The position numbers and the translations under genes are program-made. The notes under the pieces are model-generated. The model searched no databases. It saw nothing but the letters and a program-made list of their open reading frames with translations, and was not told where the DNA came from. Below, one piece after another: positions 38,601 through 49,326 of a DNA stretch of 64,000 nt. Source of the DNA: Fomitopsis serialis (taxonomy: Eukaryota; Basidiomycota; Agaricomycetes; Polyporales; Fomitopsidaceae); NCBI RefSeq assembly GCF_022376445.1, contig NW_025955004.1:186001-250000 (forward strand), written 5' to 3'. Numbering within the stretch: position 1 is the first letter of the stretch; every line of letters starts with the position of its first letter.

Positions 38601-38609
38601 ATTTATACG
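38601..38609 (-). promoter_or_regulatory. TATA box of the 37089-38576 gene
   Basis: TATAAATAG on the minus strand, 25-33 bp upstream of the ATG. Confidence 0.5.
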
Positions 38610-38979
38610 TATGGACGCGTTCCGTGCACTGCTGTCGAGTCCCACGTCATGGCCACCAGCGGCGGATTGGATGTGGAGTCGCCAGATGCATTCCCTTGGG
38701 ACGTCCTTCTAGAACACGTCGCAGAGCAGGATCCGCTGGGGGTCTGCGTCACGGCCCACGCGACTCGATCCGTGTCGAGAGGCTCCGAGTCTCAGTCCCC
38801 GAGGAGTGCGTGCGCCCAGAGATGTCGAGCTCGCACGGAACGCACCGTGGGCTTGAGCAGAAGGTCAGAGTGGCAGAGTGTCGGTGCTGGTCAGCTGCAG
38901 GTGTAAGTGCGGCGCAGGTCAGTGGGATAGCCTATGCAGAGGGCGCTGTGGCTTGGGAGTGCAGATTTCACCGATGTTG

Positions 38980-39640
38980 TCTAGGTCGGTCAAGGTCATC
39001 GTTGACAGTACGCTAGGCTAGTGGATAATGAGCTGTACGACGGGCACTGGCAGCGAGCTCAGAGTCAAAGTCGGACGACCCTGAGCGGCGGCGGCACGGT
39101 ACACGTGATCGTGTCACTCAGGGACGCGTGTCGCGCGGCTTCGCGCCCGCTTCACAACTTGAACTCGGTTCTGAATATGTATCGAACAGCACTAGCTGTA
39201 CACGCGTGGTGTAGATCAACGGCTCGCCCACCTCGATGTTTTGCTTCGCCTTCACAAGTTGCAACGCTAACGGCGTACTAATACTTCCTCGCGATCCCAG
39301 GCGGCTTCCGGACGGACCGGCTGGACCGGCGCTACACCATCAACCACCACGTCCCCGACTAATACGACGAGTATCGCGAGAAGATCCTCAACGGGATGCA
39401 GGAACGCTGGAAACAGACCCAGGGAGACCCGGTGGAGGCGACGGAGGCCCTTGTGGACGCCATCAAGGGAGAGGGCAAGGCGGAGGGGGTGATGATGGGC
39501 CGTCGTGGCTCCTCATAGGGAAGCCGACGTTCACGCAGGCGACGCTGCTGATCAAGAGGCCGTCGGAGAGCATGTCCCAGTGAGAGGGGATCTCGAAGGA
39601 CCCAAAGCTCGATTGCGTAGACTCGCACCTACATCTGTCC
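38980..39640 (+). pseudogene. Truncated SDR oxidoreductase remnant with upstream sequence
   Basis: 39280-39640 matches only the 3' end of the SDR gene at 42435-43565 (IPGGFRT, then MQERWKQTQGDP, VDAIKGEGKAEG) but has in-frame stops and frameshifts (for example TAA just after the HHVPD-like segment near 39361). The sequence before it (38980-39280) matches the region upstream of that SDR gene (41750-42300), so promoter-side and 3' parts are joined and the middle is deleted. Non-functional copy left by a tandem duplication. Confidence 0.8.
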
Positions 39641-39699
39641 ACTGTCAATGATATGATATGATGCGATGCGGACCAGATGCGGACTGATCTTTCTCAGTC

Positions 39700-41360
39700 T
39701 GTCAGTCGGATACTTAAAGGTGCTATGCAGCACATCTTTGCTCCCCGCTCTCACCGTTTCGACAGGACCTCACTCAATACGCATCTCGATGAATTCCTCG
39801 AGAATACTTCCCCCCACGCTCACAAGTGCGATCATCGAAACCCTACTATATGGCCCATCCCTCCTCATATGCATAACCTCGGTATGGTTGCTCTGGGATC
39901 AAAACCGCACACGCGCAGGAAGAATTACAACAAAACGGCCTTCATTCGCGCGAGGAATTCCTATGATCATAGCTGGATTATGTCTGCTACTAGGTATGAC
40001 TGCTGTAGGTCTACTCAGTCCGCATTATCCTTGCGTGACTGAGACGAGTTCGCCTTGAACAGCACTGGATCGTCAGCGTTGTACGCTTGTTCCAAGCGGA
40101 GGTGACGTACAAGGGAGGCTCAGCACCCGAGGACTATCTCAAGGACTATCTCGACAGACCATTCTCAGTAGCTGACATCACATTACTGCTTTTCTGCATC
40201 ATCATAACCGATGCAGTCTGTGTAAGTGTCTTGTCGCGTATCTCGCGTACGGCGGTAACCAACATTGACATCCTTTGCTTGTGAAAGGTGTATCGTCTCT
40301 AGATCATCTGGGCCTTCCGAAGGACTGTCGTTGTGATACCGATCTGTGCACTACTTGTCACAATTGGTGAGGCTTACCTTCTAAGACACGACGGGCCTTC
40401 GGCGCCTTACTGACTCCTGAAGTACTGCAGTGTCCGGCGCAGGCACCATTTACGTGACAACCAACCTGCGAAATTCTGCAAACGAACCAGGGACCTCACA
40501 ATGGAAATGGGTCTCGGCTACTTTCGTCGGTACCCTCTGGTAAGTACTCCCCGTGCAGATCTAGAAAGTTCATTCCGACGACTGACCTCGTCCCTCAGTC
40601 TCAACATATATTGCATGAGTTCAGTCAACTGTCCTTTTGCTGCTTTACACCTGCGCTGACCCCGTTCACTTCAACGACAGCATTCATCGCAGGCAGACTT
40701 GTTGTCTCGGAATGTAATCTCATCAAAGCTGGCCTCCAACCTGACGCCACCAATGTCATCACGGTGAGAAGCAGTGTACTAGTGGTCGCACCCGCCGGCT
40801 GATTCACTTGACCCGCAAACAGAAGGCCCTCGTCATCTTCATCGAGAGCGCAAGCATCTACACGTGCGTACCCTCGACGGCTGAGGTAGTTCATGCAGAC
40901 AACAGTTCGACAGAGGATGGGCCGTCTTTTACTGTGTGTCCTACGAAACTCAGAGCGACGCGCGTTTCGTGGCGCGTGATTGTTCGCCTGCTGTCGCGGG
41001 ACTCACGTTCGGGCTCATCATCGTTCAAGCCCGCCTGGCCTTCCCGCAGGGCGTAGCCGAAAGGCGAACCGGAAACACCACAGACGAGCTGCGGTTTGCC
41101 TCGCAACACACGTCACACATGCTCACATCCATCGTGGTGAACGTGCCCGATATCGCACGGGAGCCCGAGGACATGGATGCGGATAACCAGCACGACTCGT
41201 TGCCTCAAGTGAAGCTGTTGAAGCTGGATCCTCTTCATGGAATGCAGCACGGGTCATAGGTAGGTCGGTCTGCACTGTAGGTCACGGTAGCCTAATCCCA
41301 TGCTTAGCGACAAACCAGATTCTTATAAGTTACGACTGCGAGTAAGTATTATATGTACTC
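39700..41360. repeat. Segmental duplication, copy 2 (inverted relative to 14390-16030)
   Basis: Similarity starts about 80 bp before the ATG and continues past the stop codon to the short flank near 41350, on the strand opposite to copy 1. Confidence 0.85.
39789..41259 (+). pseudogene. Inverted copy of the 14409-15946 membrane protein gene, nonsense-mutated
   Basis: All exons of the paralogue are recognisable: exon 1 from ATG 39789 (SAIIETLLYGPSLLICITSV), exon 2 with VVRLFQAEVTYKGG and CIIITDAVC, exon 3 with IIWAFRR, then ITTALIAGRLVVSECN-type TM and the last exon with AVAGLTFGLIIVQARLAF. In exon 3, TGG of YRLW became TAG at 40300-40302, a clean premature stop in the third exon. The reading ends earlier than in copy 1 (stop at 41257-41259). 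The other splice sites look usable, so loss seems recent. Confidence 0.75.
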
Positions 41361-41519
41361 ATACGTGCTAGTCAGACAAGAAATCAAGAAGTAAGTACGT
41401 CGAGGCGTCTACGCAGGCTATAGTGAACACTGTTTAGTTCACGGGGTGTGCCCGTCTACCCGAAGAGACTGTCATTCTAGGCCCGCGGCAGGTCGCATGC
41501 GCACAGACCAGTATGACGC

Positions 41520-41645
41520 TGCAATAAACAGACACACACGATTGACTTCGAGAACAGGATATGCGCGAGCTACGGACACTAGTACTTACATGACGGTTTG
41601 ACAGGTGGGAACGTGTGCACGAAGCGATCCACGTGTGCGGCTCAG
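41520..41645. repeat. Partial copy of the 3' end of the 37089-38576 gene
   Basis: The sequence matches about 37030-37160 (shared ATTCACTTCGAGAACAGGA-like core, TTTGACAGGCGGGAACG-like, and GTGCACGAAGCG blocks) with point changes and a short deletion. It contains no usable frame. Confidence 0.75.
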
Positions 41646-42434
41646 GCTCTTCTGGGCATCGCCGCCCGGCGCCTTGTATGTACAAGACTGCAGCATCGGT
41701 GCATAGGATGTAGGATGCAGTGAGCTGTGGCTTAGTTGGGGATGTAAATGTCATCGACGTCGTGGTATCTGATTCGGTCAAGGTCATTCAAGTTGCGAGG
41801 AGGAGGAAGAAATCAAGAACAGCGGCACGGTACACGTGACCGTGTCGCTAGGAGGAGGAGGAGGAGGAGGTAATTCCATTTAGTCACCCCAGCTACTAGG
41901 GGTTCGCAAATGCGTCGCGCGTCTTCCACAACTCATTTCTGAACACGTATTGAACAGCACTGAGTAACTAGCCCTCTGGGCGCACCAGTGATGCATCGTG
42001 CTGGACGGTCGTTTCCCGGTCATCCTCATCACCGCTAGTAGCGTTACAACTGAAACCTGCCTAGCGCTGAACGCAAGATCCGAGGTCTCCCTTCAATGCG
42101 TCGGAGGTATGTGCCTGTTTTTTCGGAAGACAAGGAATTCTGACGAAGTCGCCTCGAGGTCGGTTGATATGCACGCGCAATGCACGCGTTGTGTGGATCA
42201 GCGGCGCGCCCACCCCGTTGTCTCACTTCGCCTACACAGATGGATCCCCCCACAACATGCGTGCTGGCTCGTATAATTTTGCAACGCTAAGAGGCTAATG
42301 GTCCTTGATCGCGATGAAACGCGCAGCATTAGTGGATATAAGCACAACGGCGACAGAAATACTTGGTGTCGATCCGCTCACTGGAACTAGTGCGTGGACA
42401 GTTTCTCGCAAGGACGAGGACGCAGAGAAATAAA
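41646..42434. other. SDR upstream region, duplicated at 38980-39280
   Basis: Blocks around 41700-41800, 41920-41960 and 42180-42290 match 38940-39270. A GGA-rich microsatellite lies at about 41850-41872. GATATAAG at 42335-42342, about 95 bp before the ATG, is a likely TATA box for the next gene. Confidence 0.6.
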
Positions 42435-43565
42435 ATGAATAGTGGGGCCCAAGTATGGCTTGTCACTGGTGAGTTGCATTGCTCAGGAACGCATCTTCAT
42501 CAAATCCGAATGCTTATCATGTTCTTCCTGTAGGCACATCTTCAGGTCTAGGGAAATGCCTTGTCACTTCCGTTCTCAGCCGAGGTGACTGCGTGGTCGC
42601 AACAGTGCGAAAACCAAGCAGCCTCGACGATCTCGCGTTGACGGAGGAGCAGAAGGGCCGACTCCGAGTACTGATTCTGGACATCACCGACTCCGAAGAG
42701 AACATCCGCAAGCTCATCGGTGAGGCTTGGGTGGTCTGGGGGCGTGTTGACATCTTAGTGAACAACGCTGGTCGCGCTTCGACTAAGGCCCTAATGGAGG
42801 AGGGCGGGTGCGTGCTTCGCTCTATATTGGCATACAAATACACGTCCCTGATAGGACACTAGATTAGAACTCATGAGAGCGGAATACGAGACCAATGTGT
42901 TTGGCACGATGAAGGTCACAAACGCCGTCCTGCCACACATGCGCCAACGGAAGTCGGGGCTCATCGTGTTTCTGGGAAGCCGGGTCGTCTGGCAGGCTAA
43001 CACACCCGTGCGTCTCGACTGAGTGTATCCCCGCGCCGCGCGACGAACGACTCACTAGCAGAGACGCAGGTCGCATCGTCTTATATTTCTTCCAAGGCAG
43101 CTATACATGGTACGTCGCCCTCTGCGTTTTCTACACCGGCACAGGACCGGACAACGAATTCTTCCAGCCATCAGTGAAACGCTTGCTGCCGAGGTCGCGC
43201 AATTCGGCATCCGCGTTCTCCTCGCGATCCCGGGCGGCTTCCGGACGAGCCAGCTGGATGGGGACTACACGATGAACCACCACGTCTCCGACTATGATGG
43301 GTTTCGCGAAGAGATACTCAACGCGATGCAGGAGCGCTGGAAGCAGGCCCAGGGTGATCCGGCGAAGGCGATGGAGGTCCTTGTGGACGCCATCAAGGGA
43401 GAGGGCAAGGCGGAGGGGATGGCGACGCCGTCGTGGCTCCTCATAGGGAAGCCGACGTTCACGCAGGCGACGCTGCTGAACGAGAGGCTGTCGGAGAATG
43501 TGTCACAGTGGGAGGGGGTCTCGAGGGATCTGGACTACGATCGCGTAGATTCGCACCGTCCGTGA
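42435..43565 (+). CDS. Short-chain dehydrogenase/reductase, copy 1
   Basis: The start is MNSGAQVWLVTG at 42435. The first intron splits the cofactor glycine motif TGTSSGLG, followed by the Rossmann strand LRVLILDITD, NNAG, a third-exon segment ETNVFGTMKVTNAVLPHM with RKSGLIVFLGS, the catalytic YISSK (Tyr-x-x-x-Lys), LAAEVAQFGIRVLLAIPGGF and a C-terminus ending in VDSHRP. Five or so short introns. Classical NAD(P)-dependent SDR of about 300 aa in the cytosol; substrate unknown. Ser before Tyr is provided by VFLGS. No break seen. It stands head-to-tail with the next SDR gene. Confidence 0.88.
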
Positions 43566-43848
43566 CTGTTTGAATTCAGTAGTACGGCCTACTCGGGCTG
43601 CGCTGGCGTCTTGTTGTCTCCGGGCGGTTATCAAGGCGGGATTCTTGGAACTTTCGGACGGTCTCCACCGGCATTTGTCGAGGGCTCTATCCCTCTCAAG
43701 TACCAGCCCGTGTTGCGGTATACCCAGTAGGTTGGATCATTCTTCCCCCTGATACGTGAGGTTATGTTACACCTACCGCACCCATGGGTGGTGCTTCTGA
43801 CGAATCTCACTAACAGAATAGTTGTTCATCATCGATTCGCCGCGCACG

Positions 43849-45057
43849 ATGTCCGCCGCTGAGCAGAAGGTTTGGCTCATCACTGGTGAGTCTCTTATAC
43901 ATCCCGATGACGCAGATCTACGCGATCCGTACGTGTGGCATTCTGAGCTCCCGTGCTACACAGAGGCTTCGTCTGTCTATCCATGCCGCAGCCTCGGTGG
44001 GATTGGTCGCGCGGAATGTAGCTATTGATTTCAAGTGTCTAATCCGATTGTGACCCGCAGGTACATCGTCGGGACTTGGGAAAAGTCTGGTCGCATCTGC
44101 CCTAGGACGGGGCGACCTCGTCATTGCTACAGTGCGTCGCCGTGAAGACTTCTCGCTGTCGGATGCGGACGCATCTCGCGTCCATGTCCTACTTTTAGAC
44201 GTTACGGTGCCCGAGGACAGCGTTCGCCAGAAGATAGCCGAAGCCTGGAATGTCTGGGGACGCATTGACGTCCTGGTGAACAACGCAGGATACGTCTCGC
44301 AGTGTTTGCTTGAAGAGGGCGGGTAGGTGGTTACAAACTGATGACTGTACGATCAAAATCTCATTTACATCCAGGTTATCTGCCGCCATGAAACAATTTG
44401 ACGTGAATTTTTTCGGGGTGTTGAAGGTCACGAATGCTATCTTACCGCACATGCGCGCGCGCAAATCCGGATTGGTCGTCTTTGTCGGAAGCAGAGCAGT
44501 CTGGCAGGCCAATATACCGGTAGGCGCATCAGCAGTCGAGCCCGAACAAATCTCTCACACCCTTGACGTGCAGACCGCGGGGTTATACATCGCATCCAAG
44601 GCCGCTATACACAGTAGGTGTCGACTGAAATGTTGATAACACGTCCTCATAAGCCCATGACTCCTGATTAGCCTACAGCGAGACACTTGCGGCTGAGGTT
44701 GGTCAGTTTGGGATTCGTGTGCTCCTCGCCGTCCCCGGTGGCTTCCGCACCACCCAGGATAAGCAGCTATACACGCAGAATGTTCCCCTCGAGGAATATA
44801 ATGAATTTCGGGACAATATTTTGAACTTCCTCGCAAACTACTGGAGCCGCGCACAAGGGGATCCGGCGAAGGCTATGGAGGTTCTGACCGATGTCGTGCG
44901 GGGCGAGGGGAAGGCCAAAGACCTGGAGCTACCTCCTTTGCTCCTTTTGGGAGATGCGACATACACGCAGGCACGGGTGTATTCCGAGACGCTCTTGGAG
45001 AATGCGTCGAAATGGGAAGGCATCGGCAAGAACCTGAACTTCGATCCGAGCATATGA
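43849..45057 (+). CDS. Short-chain dehydrogenase/reductase, copy 2
   Basis: A tandem paralogue of 42435-43565, 284 bp downstream. It starts MSAAEQKVWLITG at 43849, with the intron again inside TGTSSGLG, then VHVLLLDVTVPED, VLVNNAG, DVNFFGVLKVTNAILPHM with RKSGLVVFVGS, catalytic YIASK, LAAEVGQFGIRVLLAVPGGF and the C-terminal LNFDPSI. Intact. It is more diverged from copy 1 than the remnant at 39.3 kb, so this duplication is older. Confidence 0.88.
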
Positions 45058-46008
45058 ACGTGAAGCTGCCTAGGCTCGGACAGATCTGTATGTCGTTCAA
45101 CCCTATACCGTTGGGGCAGTAGTACTGATCTAAGACGTCCGACGATAAAGGCGTATCCGTTTGCGATTCTTCCAGACGGTTCAGATTGTTACGGCGACTC
45201 GTGGTAAGTATTCAGTCAGACACATCATCTGAACCTCACCACTGACAGAAGGCCCTCATTCGGATTTATTGTCGCTTCTTATAGGTGGTGCTACCAGAAC
45301 ATGTACTATGTCCAACTTGACTGACTCCTTGACTCCTTGTCACGGTGTGCGATGTTTATTGTAAGTCTCTGTCACGTGAACAGTGGCAACGATCCGGCCG
45401 AGTAACAAGTTTCAACCTGTTTGACTTCTCCACCTACTGTCACTTCCGGGTTACCATGTAGCTCTCGAGCTCATGCTACCGGTCTGTCTGGGCCAAGTAT
45501 CACATTTTGCTCGGCTAGCAATTATCGCCTCTGTCGAAATGGAAGTGCTCGCTGAGGATCTCAACATGAGCATGCAAATGCGTCGCGTCACCAGGAATGT
45601 GTCGTGTCACGGCACGCCACTTGTACAACGTGTATGTAGAACGTACCTCACGCGGCAGTATTCCTTTGAGTCAACTCTAGCTGATGCGTGACGGAAAACA
45701 CTGCATTTTCAGTGAGTGTCACTGTCATGCCTCATTTTACCACACCGGACACTATGCTCATCCATTGTCCTAAATCAGCGCCACCAAAGACACCTACAAG
45801 ATGAGCACGCGACATCAACGCTCAGTGTTTCATTCGCTATGCTTTCATCAGCTCCTTTCAACCTCCACTGCCCACAGCGTTGATTCGCTTGCCAATGCGT
45901 CTTGTCTACCATTCAACTTGAAGTACGCGTCGATTTGGTGCCAAAGATGAGCACTGTATCGATTCTGACGCACCTTTCTAGCACTGGCAGTGTCGCCTTT
46001 TCCACGAT
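45058..46008. other. Intergenic region, no supported gene
   Basis: About 950 bp of average composition, only short open frames. Confidence 0.45.
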
Positions 46009-46473
46009 ATGAACATGTGGCCCGGGGAGATGACTTCATTCACGACCGCGAACCCAACAACCCAACACCCTCTTGCCAGCATACTCTGTGAACGTGATGT
46101 CGACGGGCTCTACGACACGTTCCTGTGTCCCGACAAAGATGACACGCTCGACGATGATTCGGACGAGCGGCCGCAGCTACTATCAGAACAGGTCATCGAC
46201 GGCATGATTCTCGATTTCGACATTATGTCCTTCGTTGGCGACGTCGAGGAGCCACCGGACTTCCCTCGTACGAATGACGAGGTACAAAAGCAGTTTCGGG
46301 ATGAAGAAATGCGGTGGGCACCTGCAGTGACGTTTACCGAACGCGCAATGTTGAAGAAGATGGCGCCTTTGTACCCTGTCGCTCCCCCGCCAATGACAGG
46401 AGTGGTGCTCTTTCTGATGAGACAACTTGCTTTCATCGACGACGATTATGTTGTGGACAAGCTGGGACAATGA
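46009..46473 (+). CDS. Acidic hypothetical protein, 154 aa
   Basis: A single open frame from ATG 46009 (next Met 46 nt on is an alternative) to TGA 46471-46473. Very acidic middle (DDTLDDDSDERP; ILDFDIMSFVGDVEEPPDFP), a charged helix (VQKQFRDEEMRW) and a hydrophobic C-terminal segment (MTGVVLFLMRQLAFI). No domain recognised. Codon composition looks coding-like, but no intron or homologue supports it. Confidence 0.4.
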   Translation: MNMWPGEMTSFTTANPTTQHPLASILCERDVDGLYDTFLCPDKDDTLDDDSDERPQLLSEQVIDGMILDFDIMSFVGDVEEPPDFPRTNDEVQKQFRDEEMRWAPAVTFTERAMLKKMAPLYPVAPPPMTGVVLFLMRQLAFIDDDYVVDKLGQ

Positions 46474-47521
46474 GGGAGAGTTGTATGGTGAGTACGTGCA
46501 CGCCATTACCTTTTGCAGTCTGATATGGTAGGACAACAACTTCAAAGGTAAGTCAACGCAGAATGTCCTCGTCGTGTGGCATCTGCAGTATAAAGCGTTT
46601 CTTGAGCAATGATTCATCTGGGACTCGGACACATCGACTGTTATATGTACGGGCGTACTTTCGCCACACGATAAGTATTGCGCTCTGTTTGATAGGTTGA
46701 TACTGCAAGTATGGGGTTATGAACAGAATCGACGCACACCTCGGACAATGCCCTGATGTTTTTTGCCTGACGTCTCGTCGATCGTCCTCGGCGGACAACT
46801 TCTGATCACCAGTTTACTGGACCTTGATTCTTAGCGGCCCCCACAGGAGGTGTGAGTTCCTTCCTTGCTCTCCACATGTTATACGAGACTACGACGCTGA
46901 CTGAGTCCCTCAGGTGTTTCGCCCCATCTTGAGTCGGCACATGAGCGGGAGTTGTTGTCTCGGTGCATTGCCATGACGGCTTTACGGCGTCCAGTGAAAG
47001 TAAAGAACCGCTTTCGACATCGGTGGTCGTGTTCGGTGCTTCTGTACACGTTGCACCGACTCTACATATACATACAAATACATCACCCATCATCATGATT
47101 GCCTTCGCTGTCCCTGCGCTCGCCCAGTCGTCCAGCTCTGAGTTTTTGCTGCGCAAACCAAGAGCCATGGGAAACTTTAATGAGGTACGAACGAATATCC
47201 TTACTGACATTGTGCTTTCCTTTTGGCTTCGCGCGAACCGACGGCTGATACGACACATCTTGGCTTGTCTTATAGCCAGTAGACCTTGAGCAGACCCACC
47301 GGAAATCGGCAAGTGCTATCACACTATACTTGCTCTTGGGGAGCACTCGGTCAGCTCGCCTCGTTCCACCGTCGGGGTTTGTCTGCGATCTGGGCACGGC
47401 TACATAGCATGTCAAAGAAGTTCATAACGATACTTTTCACAAAACAACAGTAGATACACCGCGTAGTCCCTCCGCCCTCCTGCCCGCACGCCCCAGTACA
47501 ACGTAGCCCGACAACAAAGAA
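46474..47521. other. Intergenic region, no supported gene
   Basis: A short plus-strand frame from 47095 starts with a signal-like MIAFAVPALAQ but runs only 64 residues; not called. Confidence 0.4.
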
Positions 47522-49326
47522 TCAGAACAGCCCCACAAGGTCCGCGAATGGGTCCTTCCCGCCTTGTTGCGCCCCATTCGCCGGCGCAGCGCTGCCCGGT
47601 GTCCCCGGTTGCTGCTGGTACCTGCCCGTCTGGTGTTGCTGCTGCTGTGGTTGGATCGGCTGATGCGTCTGTTGCGGCTGTATCGACTGTGCGCCCGCGA
47701 AGTAGTTCGGCGTCGACGGCTGCTGGGCGTGCCCAGGCGGATGCTGCCAAGCTGTGCGGGCGACCCTGCCCCGGGACGCGCGGCGAGGTTGAGCGTCGGC
47801 GGCGTGCCCGCACCGATGCCCATGCCGTTCGAGAAGCCATTCGAGGGTGATGGTGCGGCCATTGGTGAGCTCGAGCCGCTTTGCGAGCCCATACCCATAC
47901 CCATGCGTGAGCCCATGCCCATACCCATTCCGCTCCCCATACCCATCCCCGCTCCCATGCCCATACCCATGCTCGAGCCCATCCCGGACCCCATGTGCAT
48001 ACCAGCGCCCATCCCACTCATCCCGCTCATCATCGGCTGCTGAGGCTGTGTCTGGAAATGTGTCTGGGCGGTCGGTCCAAAAAGACTCGCGAGATCGTCC
48101 AGTGGTGGCTGCTGCTGGCCGGGCTGTGCTGGCGCGGACGATGGTCCGTCGTCGAAGTCGATGAGCGAGTCGTTCTGCGACGCGGCCGTGACCTCTGGTG
48201 GGATGGGGTTCGCCGCGGCCGTGAAGTCACCCTTCTTGTACGAGTCGTACCGGTTGAGGACCGCGTTCAGCTGGTCGTTGATCTGCAGGAACGTGTTGAG
48301 CGACTCGGGGTCGTCCGTCTCTGCGTTGGAGATCCAGCCCTGGATCTTTGGGCGTGCGGCCGTGAGGATGGACGCAACTTGCTGGTGACGGCAATGGTCA
48401 ACACGGCGAGAGCTAAAGATAGCCCAGTACACCCACATCGTATACATCGCCCTGCGCAAACTGCTCGCCCCGCCCCGTGTCCACGTTCTCTAGGAGCTCG
48501 TTGAGCAGGATCACCTTGCTCTCGAGCTTTGAGAGTTCTGTCAAGGCCTGCGAGCGGTAGTCCGGCTTCGCGTCGGGGTTTGCGCCTGCGAGCGTCTTCA
48601 TCAGCTCCTGCGCCGCCGCCAGGTCCCGCGGCGTCCCTCTCCGGATGAGCTCCTGCAACTTCGCCTCCTGTGCCTCGCGGTCCTCCGCCTCGAGCTCGTC
48701 GGCAGTTTTCAGTGACTGCGTGATACATCAGCACGGTCGCGAGCGCGACGAACGGGAGCGGGACACGCACGGAGGCAGAGGCAATGGGCGGCTGACGTGG
48801 TCGGTCGCGGAAGCGGTAGCCCTTGAACGTCAGGAGACGGTGCATGTCCCGGATGTTCCCCAGATCCTCTCTCCACCGCGACTCGGACGCGATCCCCTCC
48901 TTCCAGTCATTGATCAGGTCGAGAATACGTGTCATGACGGGGCCCGGGAACGGCGGCGGGCGTTCGGGAAAGCGGCGGACGAGCTCGTTGAGGAACTCCT
49001 TCGTGGCTATTTGCAGATGAAAGGGGTATCCACACGATTGTACGAGGGTCTCTAGGAGTGCGAGGGCAAGCATCGCGATGTGGGGATTGCGGTTATTGAC
49101 GAGCGTGGCTATCATCATCGCTGCTTCGCGCGGGCTTAATCCATGTCCTCAGTTATTGATCAAGAGGATGCAGTAGGATCACATACGTATTGGCTTTCTT
49201 CTGGTTGATGTACTCCGCGACCTCCAGATGCAGAGCATAGTTGGGCTCCGTCAGATGAGGGCTACATGCCCGCATCACGATGATCTGTGTCTGGGTTGCG
49301 CTGGACCTATAATTTGTGGAAAGCAT
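47522..49326 (-). CDS. VHS-GAT domain adaptor protein (GGA-like)
   Basis: GGA-type proteins sort cargo at the trans-Golgi with Arf GTPases and clathrin. ATG 49326 (MLSTNYRSSATQTQ) opens the VHS domain: SPHLTEPNYALHLEVAEYIN, intron, MMIATLVNNRNPHIAMLALA, LINDWKEGIASESRWREDLG. The GAT domain follows after an intron: KLQELIRRGTPRDLAAAQEL, ALTELSKLESKVILLNELLE, then WISNAETDDPESLNTFLQIN. The hinge holds a clathrin-box-like SLIDFDDG. It continues as a Met/Gly tract and, after a 62-nt intron that restores the frame, as a Gln/Pro-rich end with DPFADLVGLF. I see no GAE ear domain, so it may be a GGA without ear or another VHS-GAT adaptor. Confidence 0.85.
47880..48020. repeat. Coding minisatellite for a Met-Gly tract
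   Basis: Degenerate repeats of a CCCATACCCATGCC-like 6-18 bp unit encode MGMG, MGSGMGMG and related runs in the VHS-GAT protein hinge. Confidence 0.75.

Noticed and set aside
47412..48043. Trp/Ala- and Pro-rich frames over the adaptor gene
   Set aside because: Alternative frames of the Met-Gly minisatellite; the VHS-GAT frame is the supported one.
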